Assembly: GCA_016874005.1 (NCBI GenBank)
Contig: VGVQ01000001.1
Span: forward strand, 523,655-587,654
Reading direction: 5' to 3'
Length of the DNA stretch: 64,000 bases
From: Gemmatimonadota bacterium
GTDB taxonomy: Bacteria > Gemmatimonadota > Gemmatimonadetes > Gemmatimonadales > GWC2-71-9
Shown here piece after piece: positions 26,015 to 33,478 of the stretch. Every line of letters starts with the position of its first letter. The stretch's first letter is position 1. Position numbers and translations under genes: made by a program. Below the pieces are notes generated by a model. The model was not told the DNA's origin. It saw only the letters and a list, made by a program, of their open reading frames with translations, and ran no database searches.

Positions 26015-26491
26015 TCACGAGAGGAACAAACTTTCGAACCGCCGCTTGAATTCGGCTTTCCGGGTGGTCGCGTCGCGCGCTCGAAGTCCGCGGCACCGGC
26101 GAGCGGCGTGGCTGTCCCAACCGTCCGGCCAGGAACGGAACACCAAGGTCCGACAGGCGGGACAGCGAACCCTCCGCCCCACGACTTGTTGGGCGCCGAG
26201 TTCCTCTGCGTTGACGATCACGCCGCCGGCGTCGAGGCTGGGTAACAACGAGGCTTGGGCGACTGGCGGCTCCAGCGGGACGGTGCTCAGGAGCGATTCA
26301 AGTCCCAACGCGCAGGCCGCGCCGATCTGGTCGGAGGATACCTCGGGGTATCGTCTGGCGAACCCCTCGAGTGAGCCACCCCGGTCGAGGTGGTCGATCA
26401 GGGCGCGAACCGGGACCCGAGTCCCCGTGAAGACCGCCACGCCGCGGCGGACTCCCGGTTGGCGAACCACGATCTCATGAAGCGGCCGCAC
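26015..26491 (-). CDS. DUF433 domain protein with a C-terminal Cys-containing domain
   Basis: 158 residues from GTG 26491. Residues about 8-65 are a DUF433 module (VFTGTRVPVRALIDHLDRGGS, then FARRYPEVSSDQI), the winged-helix-like fold found in VapB45-type antitoxins and other DNA-binding proteins. The last 60 residues differ: RCPACRTLVFRSWPDGWDSH, then a third Cys, ending in a basic KAEFKRRFESLFL. The CPAC pair plus H and C could bind zinc. DUF433 proteins are normally about 75-110 residues, so this is a fusion. No toxin gene is adjacent. Confidence 0.75.
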   Translation of the reverse strand: MRPLHEIVVRQPGVRRGVAVFTGTRVPVRALIDHLDRGGSLEGFARRYPEVSSDQIGAACALGLESLLSTVPLEPPVAQASLLPSLDAGGVIVNAEELGAQQVVGRRVRCPACRTLVFRSWPDGWDSHAARRCRGLRARDATTRKAEFKRRFESLFLS

Positions 26492-26506
26492 CGAAGGAAC
26501 TCGCGA

Positions 26507-26884
26507 TCAGTGGGATCGGAGCGACTTGGCGACCAACCCGAGACCCGCCGCGAGCAGCCCCAGCATCATCAGGGTGTTGAAGAGGCTGGTGGGGCGGAAG
26601 AAGATCTGCAAGTTGGCGATGATGCCGACGAAGATGATGATGGTTCCGGCGGCGGTGAGAAACCAGCCGGGGACCGATTTCCCGTTGAAGAACAGGAACC
26701 CGATGCCGAGCAAGAGCGGCACCAGCGACAACCCGAAGGCATTGTAGCCAAACAGATTCCAGGTTCCGCCGCCGACACTCACCTGGTTCAGCACCAAGTA
26801 CCCACCGGCCACGACGAGTCCCAGGCCGAGGAGGAACTCACCCAAGCCGCCAGGGGTGCCACCGGGACCGCGAGAACTGGTCAT
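26507..26884 (-). CDS. small membrane protein, four transmembrane helices
   Basis: 125 residues. A Gly-rich cytosolic start is followed by four hydrophobic stretches (FLLGLGLVVAGGYLVLNQV, LSLVPLLLGIGFLFF, WFLTAAGTIIIFVGIIANL, LMMLGLLAAGLGLVAKSL). Not assigned to a family. The ATG overlaps the stop of the upstream 149-residue gene (ATGA), and 15 bases separate its stop from the DUF433 gene, so the three form an operon. Confidence 0.7.
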   Translation of the reverse strand: MTSSRGPGGTPGGLGEFLLGLGLVVAGGYLVLNQVSVGGGTWNLFGYNAFGLSLVPLLLGIGFLFFNGKSVPGWFLTAAGTIIIFVGIIANLQIFFRPTSLFNTLMMLGLLAAGLGLVAKSLRSH

Positions 26885-27330
26885 TGCGCCTCCATCGGAG
26901 CGAGGGTTGTGGTTGTGGCAGCTTTATGTGTCAGGTAGCGGCGATACACGTCGAGTCGGCCTTCGGCGTCCGGCTGGGCCAGCACTAGTCGCTCGAGATT
27001 GGCGAGGTAATCCGGGAGCCCGGAGCGACGCCGCAACTCGGTCAAGAAGGGCTGCAACTTGGCGAATACCCCGTTGTGCTCGGTGTTGGCATCGTGGAAC
27101 ATCGCTGGGTCGATGGCACCGTGATTGACGAGCGAGGCCGCCATGTCCCAGTATGTCGTGACCATGCGATATTGGGCGCTGTTCGGTCCCATCCACACGC
27201 TAAAGACCTCTTGGGCGGACCGCGGGTGGAAACGGGTGACGAACCAGTCGCGGGCGTCGCGAAGCGCCGGGTCCCGCCGTAGCTCGTAGAGGCGGAGGAT
27301 GAGGTTCGCGGAATCGGCCTTGCTGATCAC
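26881..27330 (-). CDS. hypothetical protein, 149 residues, helical
   Basis: Starts at GTG 27330 with AAGG seven bases upstream. The sequence is mostly helical and soluble (LILRLYELRRDPALRDARDWF, then MVTTYWDMAASLVNHGAI). I recognise the general look of short bacterial proteins that begin with an LYELR-RDWF pattern but cannot name the family. First gene of the three-gene operon with the membrane and DUF433 proteins; divergent from cutC with 46 bases between starts. Confidence 0.7.
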   Translation of the reverse strand: MISKADSANLILRLYELRRDPALRDARDWFVTRFHPRSAQEVFSVWMGPNSAQYRMVTTYWDMAASLVNHGAIDPAMFHDANTEHNGVFAKLQPFLTELRRRSGLPDYLANLERLVLAQPDAEGRLDVYRRYLTHKAATTTTLAPMEAQ

Positions 27331-27376
27331 CGGCAGACCTTGGGGTTGGTGCGGGGACGTTAGCTCGGAGGTTCAG

Positions 27377-28108
27377 GTGACGGCAAGGGGCCAACGACCA
27401 TTGGTCGAGGTGGCGGTGGACAGCGTGGAGGCCGCGGTGGCCGCGGAGGCGGCCGGGGCCGACCGAATCGAGCTGTGTCAGGCCCTGGAGCTTGGCGGAC
27501 TGACGCCGAGCGCCGGCCTGATCGAGGAGGCGCTCCGGACGGTGGGGCTCCCGGTGTTCGCCATGATCCGGCCGCGGCCAGGCCCGTTTGTTCTTGGTCC
27601 CGGCGACTTGGCCGTCATGAGGGCGGACCTGGCACGAATCCGCGACCGGGGAGCCGCGGGGGCGGTCGTGGGGGCGTTGACCGCCCAGGGGACGATCGAT
27701 CGCGACGCGCTGGTCGGCCTGGTAGAAACGGCGGCCGGCATGGACCTGACCTTTCACCGCGCGTTCGACTCGCTCGCCGCGCCGGTTACGGCCGCGATGG
27801 CCGAACTACGGGCCCTCGGAGTAACCCGAGTCCTCAGCTCTGGCGGCGCCGCGACGGCATCCGGTGGCCGGGGGCAGCTCGCCTCACTGGTCCGGTGCGG
27901 CACCCCGATCGTCGTGGCAGCCGGCGGGATCGTCGCCGAGACGGTGGTCGATCTGGTCCGGACAACCGAGGCGCGCGAGATCCACCTCTCAGGGGTGATG
28001 ACGGTCGGGCCGAGCGCCGGGTTCGGCCGGGCCAGCGTTGCCAACCTGCCGCGGCTGCGAGCCGTGCTCGCGGCGCTCGACGCGGAGTTCGGGCCCCGGT
28101 CTATCTGA
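27377..28108 (+). CDS. cutC: CutC family protein
   Basis: 243 residues from GTG 27377, chosen because GGAGG lies five bases upstream and the family start (VEVAVDS) follows at once. CutC is a TIM-barrel protein linked historically to copper homeostasis. Conserved blocks are GADRIELCQALELGGLTPS, MIRPRPGPF, GAVVGALTAQGTID, DLTFHRAFD, VLSSGGAATA and a final HLSGVMTV loop. Length is normal. The 3' end overlaps the convergent S9 hydrolase by eight bases. Confidence 0.9.
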   Translation: MTARGQRPLVEVAVDSVEAAVAAEAAGADRIELCQALELGGLTPSAGLIEEALRTVGLPVFAMIRPRPGPFVLGPGDLAVMRADLARIRDRGAAGAVVGALTAQGTIDRDALVGLVETAAGMDLTFHRAFDSLAAPVTAAMAELRALGVTRVLSSGGAATASGGRGQLASLVRCGTPIVVAAGGIVAETVVDLVRTTEAREIHLSGVMTVGPSAGFGRASVANLPRLRAVLAALDAEFGPRSI

Positions 28109-29099
28109 GGTGTTTGGCCAGGAACGCCCAGATCTCCCGGCGGGATTCGCGGGCGAGTTTGGTGTCGATGGTGTTGAAGGCGTGCCCGCCGGGTGCGTCC
28201 TGGTAGATCTTGTACTCGAACGTCTTTCCGGCCGCCTTCAGGGCGTCGATGAGGTGCTGCACCTCCATCACGTTGACGTCTTCGTCATTGGTATTGGTGT
28301 GGACCAGCAACGGGGTCGCGAGCTTGTCGACGTGATTGACCGGTGAACGGCGCCGGTACTCCATCGGGTTATCCTCGGCCGACTTTCCGATGAAGCTAGC
28401 GAACAGGTCGCGGTAGCCCTGGGATTTGTAGCCCATCCGCTGGACGAGGTCACTCACCGGGACGCCGGCGTAGGCCACCTTGTAGTCCGCCGGCCAACGA
28501 AAGACGTTGAACAGGGCGTGGTAGCCGCCGTGGCTCCAGCCGATGATCCCCACTTTCGTCGGGTCGACCTGGGGAATGTTCTCGACCGCCCAGTCGCGGA
28601 TGTCGTGGGTGTCGTCGATCTCGGTGCCACCGTAGTCGATCTGATCGTAGAATTCGCCGCCGTACCCGGTACTGCCGCGGTACTCCGGCGCCGTCACCAC
28701 ATACCCCTGCTCGAGCAGCTCGCGGAGGATGTGAGCGAAGCCGGTGTCGAAATCCCCGTGGACGCCGCCGTGTACGAACACGATCAGGGGCGCCTTCTTG
28801 GCGCCGAGCGACTTGGGCACGAAGGTATAGCCGTAGATGAGCAGGGGGTTCCCGGCGCCCTGACCGGTGGGATTGCTCATCCGGATCGGCTTGCTGGCCG
28901 CGATGGTGATCTTGTCGATCTGAGCGATGTCGCCAACCTTGAAGTGCCAGTAGACGTCGTCGATGGCCTTCGACACCGATTCGAAGCGTCTGGCCGCGGC
29001 TCGCTCCGAGAGTGGGGTCGGCGGGCGGCTCGGTTCCTGGGCGCCGGCGAGGGGGGCCGAAGCGATCACGGCAAGCGCCAGCAGCGGACGGGCAATCAT
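28101..29099 (-). CDS. secreted S9-type prolyl oligopeptidase-like hydrolase
   Basis: 332 residues with signal peptide (about 1-20). It is a lone catalytic alpha/beta domain without propeller: FVHGGVHGDFD, YRGSTGYGGEFYD, nucleophile Ser in GIIGWSHGGYHALF, Asp in HTNTNDEDVNV and His in GGHAFN. Such enzymes hydrolyse short peptides or esters in the periplasm. Last gene of the seven-gene operon running from 38866; 18 bases separate it from the GMC-associated subunit. Confidence 0.88.
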   Translation of the reverse strand: MIARPLLALAVIASAPLAGAQEPSRPPTPLSERAAARRFESVSKAIDDVYWHFKVGDIAQIDKITIAASKPIRMSNPTGQGAGNPLLIYGYTFVPKSLGAKKAPLIVFVHGGVHGDFDTGFAHILRELLEQGYVVTAPEYRGSTGYGGEFYDQIDYGGTEIDDTHDIRDWAVENIPQVDPTKVGIIGWSHGGYHALFNVFRWPADYKVAYAGVPVSDLVQRMGYKSQGYRDLFASFIGKSAEDNPMEYRRRSPVNHVDKLATPLLVHTNTNDEDVNVMEVQHLIDALKAAGKTFEYKIYQDAPGGHAFNTIDTKLARESRREIWAFLAKHLR

Positions 29100-29117
29100 G
29101 AACTCTCCGTTTGGCCG

Positions 29118-29738
29118 TTAGGCAAGGCCGAGGTGCCGGAGCACCTCGGGCGGGGGGCCGTCGAACTTCTGGAGCGGGACGTTCCCGAGGTATCGCAAGT
29201 CCGCCATACCCTCTCGGGTGGTGTAGAAACCGGTCGCGGTGAGGTCGCGCACCAGGTCGAACATCCGGGCGGCCGCGAGATACTCGGGTTGGACTCGAGG
29301 CTCGTAGCAGATCTGGTCGGCGATGGCGGCCTGCTCGGCCGGGCTCGCGGACGCGAACGACTTGCCATGCCGGCGCGCCGACTCATTGTTGAGCCAAACC
29401 AGGCCGCCTCGCAGCTGGATCAGCACGCTCCGCTGGTAGTCGTAGGGCGCGCTGACCCACTCGTTGATGAAGTCGGGCACCCCGACGGCCGAGGCGCTGG
29501 GGCTGGTGTCGTCCGCCGGGATGATCAGGTCGCACAACGCCGACAAGGTGACCAGCTCGCCTTCGGTGAGCTGCTTGGCCCAGGTGACCGTGGGTCGGAG
29601 GAGATCGGGGTCCGAAGGAGTTCCCGCGGGTCCTCGCCGGCGTTCCGGTTGGCCTCGAGGCAGGGGAGAGGGCGAGCGGGGGATCAGCGGCGCCACCGTG
29701 CCCGCGCCGAGGACCTTGAGAACGATCCGCCGTTTCAT
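29118..29738 (-). CDS. gluconate 2-dehydrogenase subunit 3-like protein
   Basis: 206 residues starting with a Tat-like signal (MKRRIVLKVLGAGTVAPL). The DUF1345-free core has LTEGELVTLSALCDLIIPADDTSPSA, typical of the small gamma subunit that chaperones or anchors membrane GMC dehydrogenases. It follows the flavoprotein gene with a one-base stop-start overlap (TGATG). The cytochrome c subunit of the classical three-subunit enzyme is not encoded nearby. Confidence 0.88.
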   Translation of the reverse strand: MKRRIVLKVLGAGTVAPLIPRSPSPLPRGQPERRRGPAGTPSDPDLLRPTVTWAKQLTEGELVTLSALCDLIIPADDTSPSASAVGVPDFINEWVSAPYDYQRSVLIQLRGGLVWLNNESARRHGKSFASASPAEQAAIADQICYEPRVQPEYLAAARMFDLVRDLTATGFYTTREGMADLRYLGNVPLQKFDGPPPEVLRHLGLA

Positions 29739-31528
29739 CAGACGTTGCCCCGTTTCATTTCGGCGACGATGTGGTCCGAGGTCCGCCAGGCGAGCGCGAG
29801 AATCGACAGGGTCGGATTCTTGTCGGCGTTCGACACGAAAGGCGCTCCGTCGGTGACGAAGAGGTTCTTGACGTCCCATGCCTGGCACCACGAATTGAGC
29901 ACGGAGTCACGCGGGTTGTCGCCCATCCGAACAGTGCCGACCTCGTGGATGATCTGCCCGCCTTGGGCGATTGCCTTGGCGCCGTCGGTCTCGGGCTTTC
30001 CGACCACGGAGCCGCCCATGGCGTCGATGATCTGGGTGAAGGTCTTGACCATATGGGCCGCCTGACGGGTTTCGTAGTCGCTCCACGCCCAATGGAACCG
30101 AAGGACCGGAATGCCCCACTGATCCACCTGGGTCGGATCGAGCTCGCAATAGGAACGGTCGTTGGGGACCATTTCGCCCCGGCCGTCAAAGAACAGGAAC
30201 GAGCCGTAATATCGACGGGCGGCCTCCTTGAAACGGCGCCCGTATGCTCCGGCGGTGAAGTGCTCCAGTCCCCAGAAGATGCCCGGCCCCGGCATCCGCC
30301 GACCGCCGCCGAACTCGATGTGATAACCGCGGGGAAAGTCGAGTTTCCCCGCCAGCTGCTCGCGGTACAACCACCAGGGCATGTAGAGATGCTCGCCGGA
30401 CGCACCGTCTTCGTTGTGGGCGGGGGTGTTCTCGAGGGCCGGGATTTGGCCCTGGACCCCGGCGCCAACCGTGTCCATCAAGTACTTCCCGACCAGCCCG
30501 CTCGAATTGGCCAGACCGTTGGGGAACTGGCCGCTCTTCGAGTTGAGGAGGATCCGGGCAGTCTCACAGGCGCTCGCGGCGAGGACCACCACCCGAGCAC
30601 TCGCGTGCTTGTCGGTTCGGGTGAGCTTGTCGATGTAACTGACGCCGGTGGCACGGCCGGACCGATCCACGGTGACCTCGCGAACCATCGCGTCGGTAAC
30701 GAGGTCCACGTTGCCGGTGGCCATCGCGGGCGGGAGCAACACCGTGGTGGATTGGAAGTTGGCCCGGGTGGAGCAGCCGCGGCCGCAGTCGGTCGCCCAG
30801 AAACAAGCCTGGCGGCTCCGCATCGACTCGGCCAGGACGCGCTGCGCCAGGGGATTACCAGGGTGCAGCCGGGCCGGTAGTCGATCGGCATCTTGCCGCT
30901 CGGTCAGGATAGCGAGGTGGATCGGAACGACGGGGATTCCCAAGGGCGCACACCGAGCTTTGACCAGACGCTCGAAGCCGCGGGCCGCGGGCGCGGGCAG
31001 CAGGACCCCCGCGGGGGAATCGGGCGTGTTCTCGAGCCCTTCGGCCGATCCGAAGACCCCGATCAATGCTTCGGTCTTGTCGTAGTACGGAGCCAGGGTC
31101 CGATAGTCGATCGGCCAGTCGAAGCCGACCCCGTCACGGGTCCGCGGCTTGAAGTCATAGGGGCCCATCCGGAGCGAGATCCGGCCCCAGTGATTGGTCC
31201 GGCCGCCGAGCATCCGGGACCGCCACCACATGAAGTTGGACCCTGGGGCGTTGGTGTACGGCTCGCCCGGGACGCGCCAGCCGCCATCGACCGTGGCATC
31301 GTAGAATCCGAACGGCTTGTCGGGTGTGCTGTCGCCCCGGAGCGGAGCATCCTTGGGGAGCTGGAACATCGGCGTCTCGCGGACCGGGTCGTAGTAGCGC
31401 CCAGCCTCGAGCACCAACACCTTGAGCCCCTGAACGGCCAGTTGGTAAGCGGCCATTCCCCCGCCGGCCCCCGAGCCGACCACGATGGCGTCGTAGCGCG
31501 TTTGGGTTTTGCCTCGCGGAGTGGTCAC
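29738..31528 (-). CDS. GMC-family FAD-dependent oxidoreductase (gluconate 2-dehydrogenase-like large subunit)
   Basis: 596 residues from GTG 31528, which overlaps the stop of the upstream small gene (GTGA). The FAD fold begins VVGSGAGGGMAAYQLA (about 16-31) with LVLEAG at the second strand. A GGRTNHWGR-type block at about 114-122 and the C-terminal HEVGTVRMGDNP with the following NLFVTDGAPFVSNADKNPTLSILALAWR are the GMC signatures; the His in HEVG is the likely active-site base. Exported with the Tat-signal subunit 3 as a complex is the known arrangement. Substrate probably a sugar or polyol; not readable here. Confidence 0.9.
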   Translation of the reverse strand: MTTPRGKTQTRYDAIVVGSGAGGGMAAYQLAVQGLKVLVLEAGRYYDPVRETPMFQLPKDAPLRGDSTPDKPFGFYDATVDGGWRVPGEPYTNAPGSNFMWWRSRMLGGRTNHWGRISLRMGPYDFKPRTRDGVGFDWPIDYRTLAPYYDKTEALIGVFGSAEGLENTPDSPAGVLLPAPAARGFERLVKARCAPLGIPVVPIHLAILTERQDADRLPARLHPGNPLAQRVLAESMRSRQACFWATDCGRGCSTRANFQSTTVLLPPAMATGNVDLVTDAMVREVTVDRSGRATGVSYIDKLTRTDKHASARVVVLAASACETARILLNSKSGQFPNGLANSSGLVGKYLMDTVGAGVQGQIPALENTPAHNEDGASGEHLYMPWWLYREQLAGKLDFPRGYHIEFGGGRRMPGPGIFWGLEHFTAGAYGRRFKEAARRYYGSFLFFDGRGEMVPNDRSYCELDPTQVDQWGIPVLRFHWAWSDYETRQAAHMVKTFTQIIDAMGGSVVGKPETDGAKAIAQGGQIIHEVGTVRMGDNPRDSVLNSWCQAWDVKNLFVTDGAPFVSNADKNPTLSILALAWRTSDHIVAEMKRGNV

Positions 31529-31806
31529 AGGGACCCGGCCGCCCGGAGGAATCGCTCGGCCAGGGTGACGATCCTGTCGTCGCCACGCTCGTCGGCCTCG
31601 TTCCGGAGTCGAGTTATCTCGCCGAGGAGCCGCTCGTCGCCCCAGCCGTACCCGGTGGCATTCTCGGCGCTCGCGGTATCTCCCTGGTTCGCGCCGGCCA
31701 GCAGGGCCCGGGCGGCCGCCAGCGGATATTCGGGGCTGTCGCGGGTGGGCAAGGAGTACCGCGGCTCGGCTCCGCCGGCATCCTCTTTGACGAAGGCGCG
31801 CGACAC
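31525..31806 (-). CDS. small protein of unknown function, 93 residues
   Basis: Start set at GTG 31806, two bases after the amidohydrolase stop (31809); longer readings run inside that gene. The sequence starts MSRAFVKEDAGGAEPRYSLP, then has an Ala-rich helix (LAAARALLAGANQGDTASAE), WGDERLLGEI and a charged C-terminal helix. It looks like a compact cytosolic helical protein that occurs as a stand-alone gene in related genomes; I cannot assign a function. Sandwiched between the YtcJ-like amidohydrolase and the GMC oxidoreductase with overlaps on both sides. Confidence 0.65.
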   Translation of the reverse strand: MSRAFVKEDAGGAEPRYSLPTRDSPEYPLAAARALLAGANQGDTASAENATGYGWGDERLLGEITRLRNEADERGDDRIVTLAERFLRAAGSL

Positions 31807-31808
31807 CG

Positions 31809-33455
31809 TTAGGCCTCGTACACCCAGCGCCCGCCGACCATGGTGCGCTCGATGGGAATCGATACCAGGCTGGCCGGCGGCTCCCGATACGGATCGCGGC
31901 CGAGCACGACCAGATCGGCCAGCTTGCCGGCCTCGAGCGAGCCCTTCTGGCTCTCCTCGAAAGAGGCGTAGGCTCCGTGCACGGTCGCGACCCGGATGGC
32001 CTCGTCCACGGTGATCCGCTGCGACCCGCCCCACACGGTCCCCTTCATGTCGGTCCGGGTCACCATCGACTGGAGACCCATCATCGGCTCGAACGGCCCG
32101 GGCGGGTAGTCCGACGCGAACGTCGGTCGGACCCCGGCGTCGATCAAACTCCGGAGGGCGAACATCCGTTCCAGCCGGTCCGCGCCGTACTCACGCATCT
32201 TCTCGCCGTGCCAATAGACGTAGCTGCTGAACGGGGTCGGGATCGCCCCCAGGGCCTTGATCCGGCGAACCAGGTCGGGCGTGACCAAGGTGCAGTGTTC
32301 GATCCGGAACCTCGGGTCGGCCCGCGGCGCCTCGCGCTGGAGCCGCTCGTAGAGCGACAAGACGATATCGATGCCGACGTCGCCGTTGGCGTGAATCCCG
32401 ATCTGCAGCCCCGCGCGGTGGACCTTGTCGGCCACCGGCCAGAGCTGCTCGGCCGTCGAAACCAGGATACCGCGGTCGTCGGGGCGGCCGACATAGGGTT
32501 CCGACATCCGGGCGGTACGCTCGGAGATCGATCCATCGCAGACGCACTTCACGCCGCCCAGGCGAACCCACTCGTCGCCGAGTCCCCGCCGGCTGCCGGC
32601 GGCGATCACCTGGTCGATCTCGCCGTACCAGATCAAGGCGTAGATCCGAGTGCCGAGCTCCCCGTTGGCGCGGGCATCTTGATAAGCGCGCCAGTCGGCG
32701 ATCGAGGCGCTGGCGTCATGGACCGAAGTGATCCCTGCCTTGGCCAGCGCCCGGGAAATGAACTTGACTCCCTCGCGGCGGCGGTCGGGTGATTCGTCCT
32801 CGGTGATCATCCTGGAAGCCAGGTTCACCGCGGTCTCGGCGAGACGCCCGGTTGGCCGTCCAGCGCCGTCGCGATCGATGTGGCCACCAGGAGGATCGGC
32901 CGTGGACTCGGTGATGCCGGCCAGGTCGAAGGCCTTCGAGTTGAGGTAGGCCGTGTGGCCGCCCCGGTGCTCGATCAGCACCGGATGGGTGGTCGACGCG
33001 TGATCGAGATCCGAGCGGGTGAGCGGCCGGCCTTCTTTGGTCTTGGTGTCGTCGTACTTGAAGCCCAAGACCCACTGACCCGGCGGCGTCTGGGCGGCTC
33101 GGGCCCGGACGGCGGCTTGGATGTCGGCGATGGACCGAAGGTCGCAGTCGATCCGGGTCAGGTGCTGGAGCCCCGAGCTGGCCGGATGAGAATGGGCGTC
33201 GATGAAGCCAGGCACCACGGTGCGACCACCCAGATCGACCCGCCGGGTCGTCGGACCGGCCAGCCGAAGGATTTCCTGGTTCGAACCGAGCGCCAGCAGA
33301 CGATCGCCGAGAATCGCGACCGCTTGGGCTCTCGGCGCGGCGGGATTCATGGTCACGATGGAACCGCGGTGGAGGACCAGCGTGGGGGATTGCCAGGCCC
33401 GGCGGGTGAGCGCCACGCTCGCGGCGGCGGTCAGGAAGTCGCGTCGATCAGCCAT
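31809..33455 (-). CDS. YtcJ-like amidohydrolase with Tat-type signal
   Basis: 548 residues from ATG 33455. The start MADRRDFLTAAASVAL is a twin-arginine signal. The barrel has VVPGFIDAHSHP (first metal His pair), HRGGHTAYLNSKAF typical of the YtcJ branch, GVKCVCDGSI, IHANGDVGID, IEHC and ASDYPPGP with the final Asp. C-terminal GKLADLVVLGRDPY closes the sandwich. N-substituted amino acids or formamides are usual substrates for the branch. Fourth-from-last enzyme of the operon; 23 bases downstream of the penicillin acylase stop. Confidence 0.9.
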   Translation of the reverse strand: MADRRDFLTAAASVALTRRAWQSPTLVLHRGSIVTMNPAAPRAQAVAILGDRLLALGSNQEILRLAGPTTRRVDLGGRTVVPGFIDAHSHPASSGLQHLTRIDCDLRSIADIQAAVRARAAQTPPGQWVLGFKYDDTKTKEGRPLTRSDLDHASTTHPVLIEHRGGHTAYLNSKAFDLAGITESTADPPGGHIDRDGAGRPTGRLAETAVNLASRMITEDESPDRRREGVKFISRALAKAGITSVHDASASIADWRAYQDARANGELGTRIYALIWYGEIDQVIAAGSRRGLGDEWVRLGGVKCVCDGSISERTARMSEPYVGRPDDRGILVSTAEQLWPVADKVHRAGLQIGIHANGDVGIDIVLSLYERLQREAPRADPRFRIEHCTLVTPDLVRRIKALGAIPTPFSSYVYWHGEKMREYGADRLERMFALRSLIDAGVRPTFASDYPPGPFEPMMGLQSMVTRTDMKGTVWGGSQRITVDEAIRVATVHGAYASFEESQKGSLEAGKLADLVVLGRDPYREPPASLVSIPIERTMVGGRWVYEA

Positions 33456-33478
33456 CGGTCCCTCTCGTCGTCGTGGTG

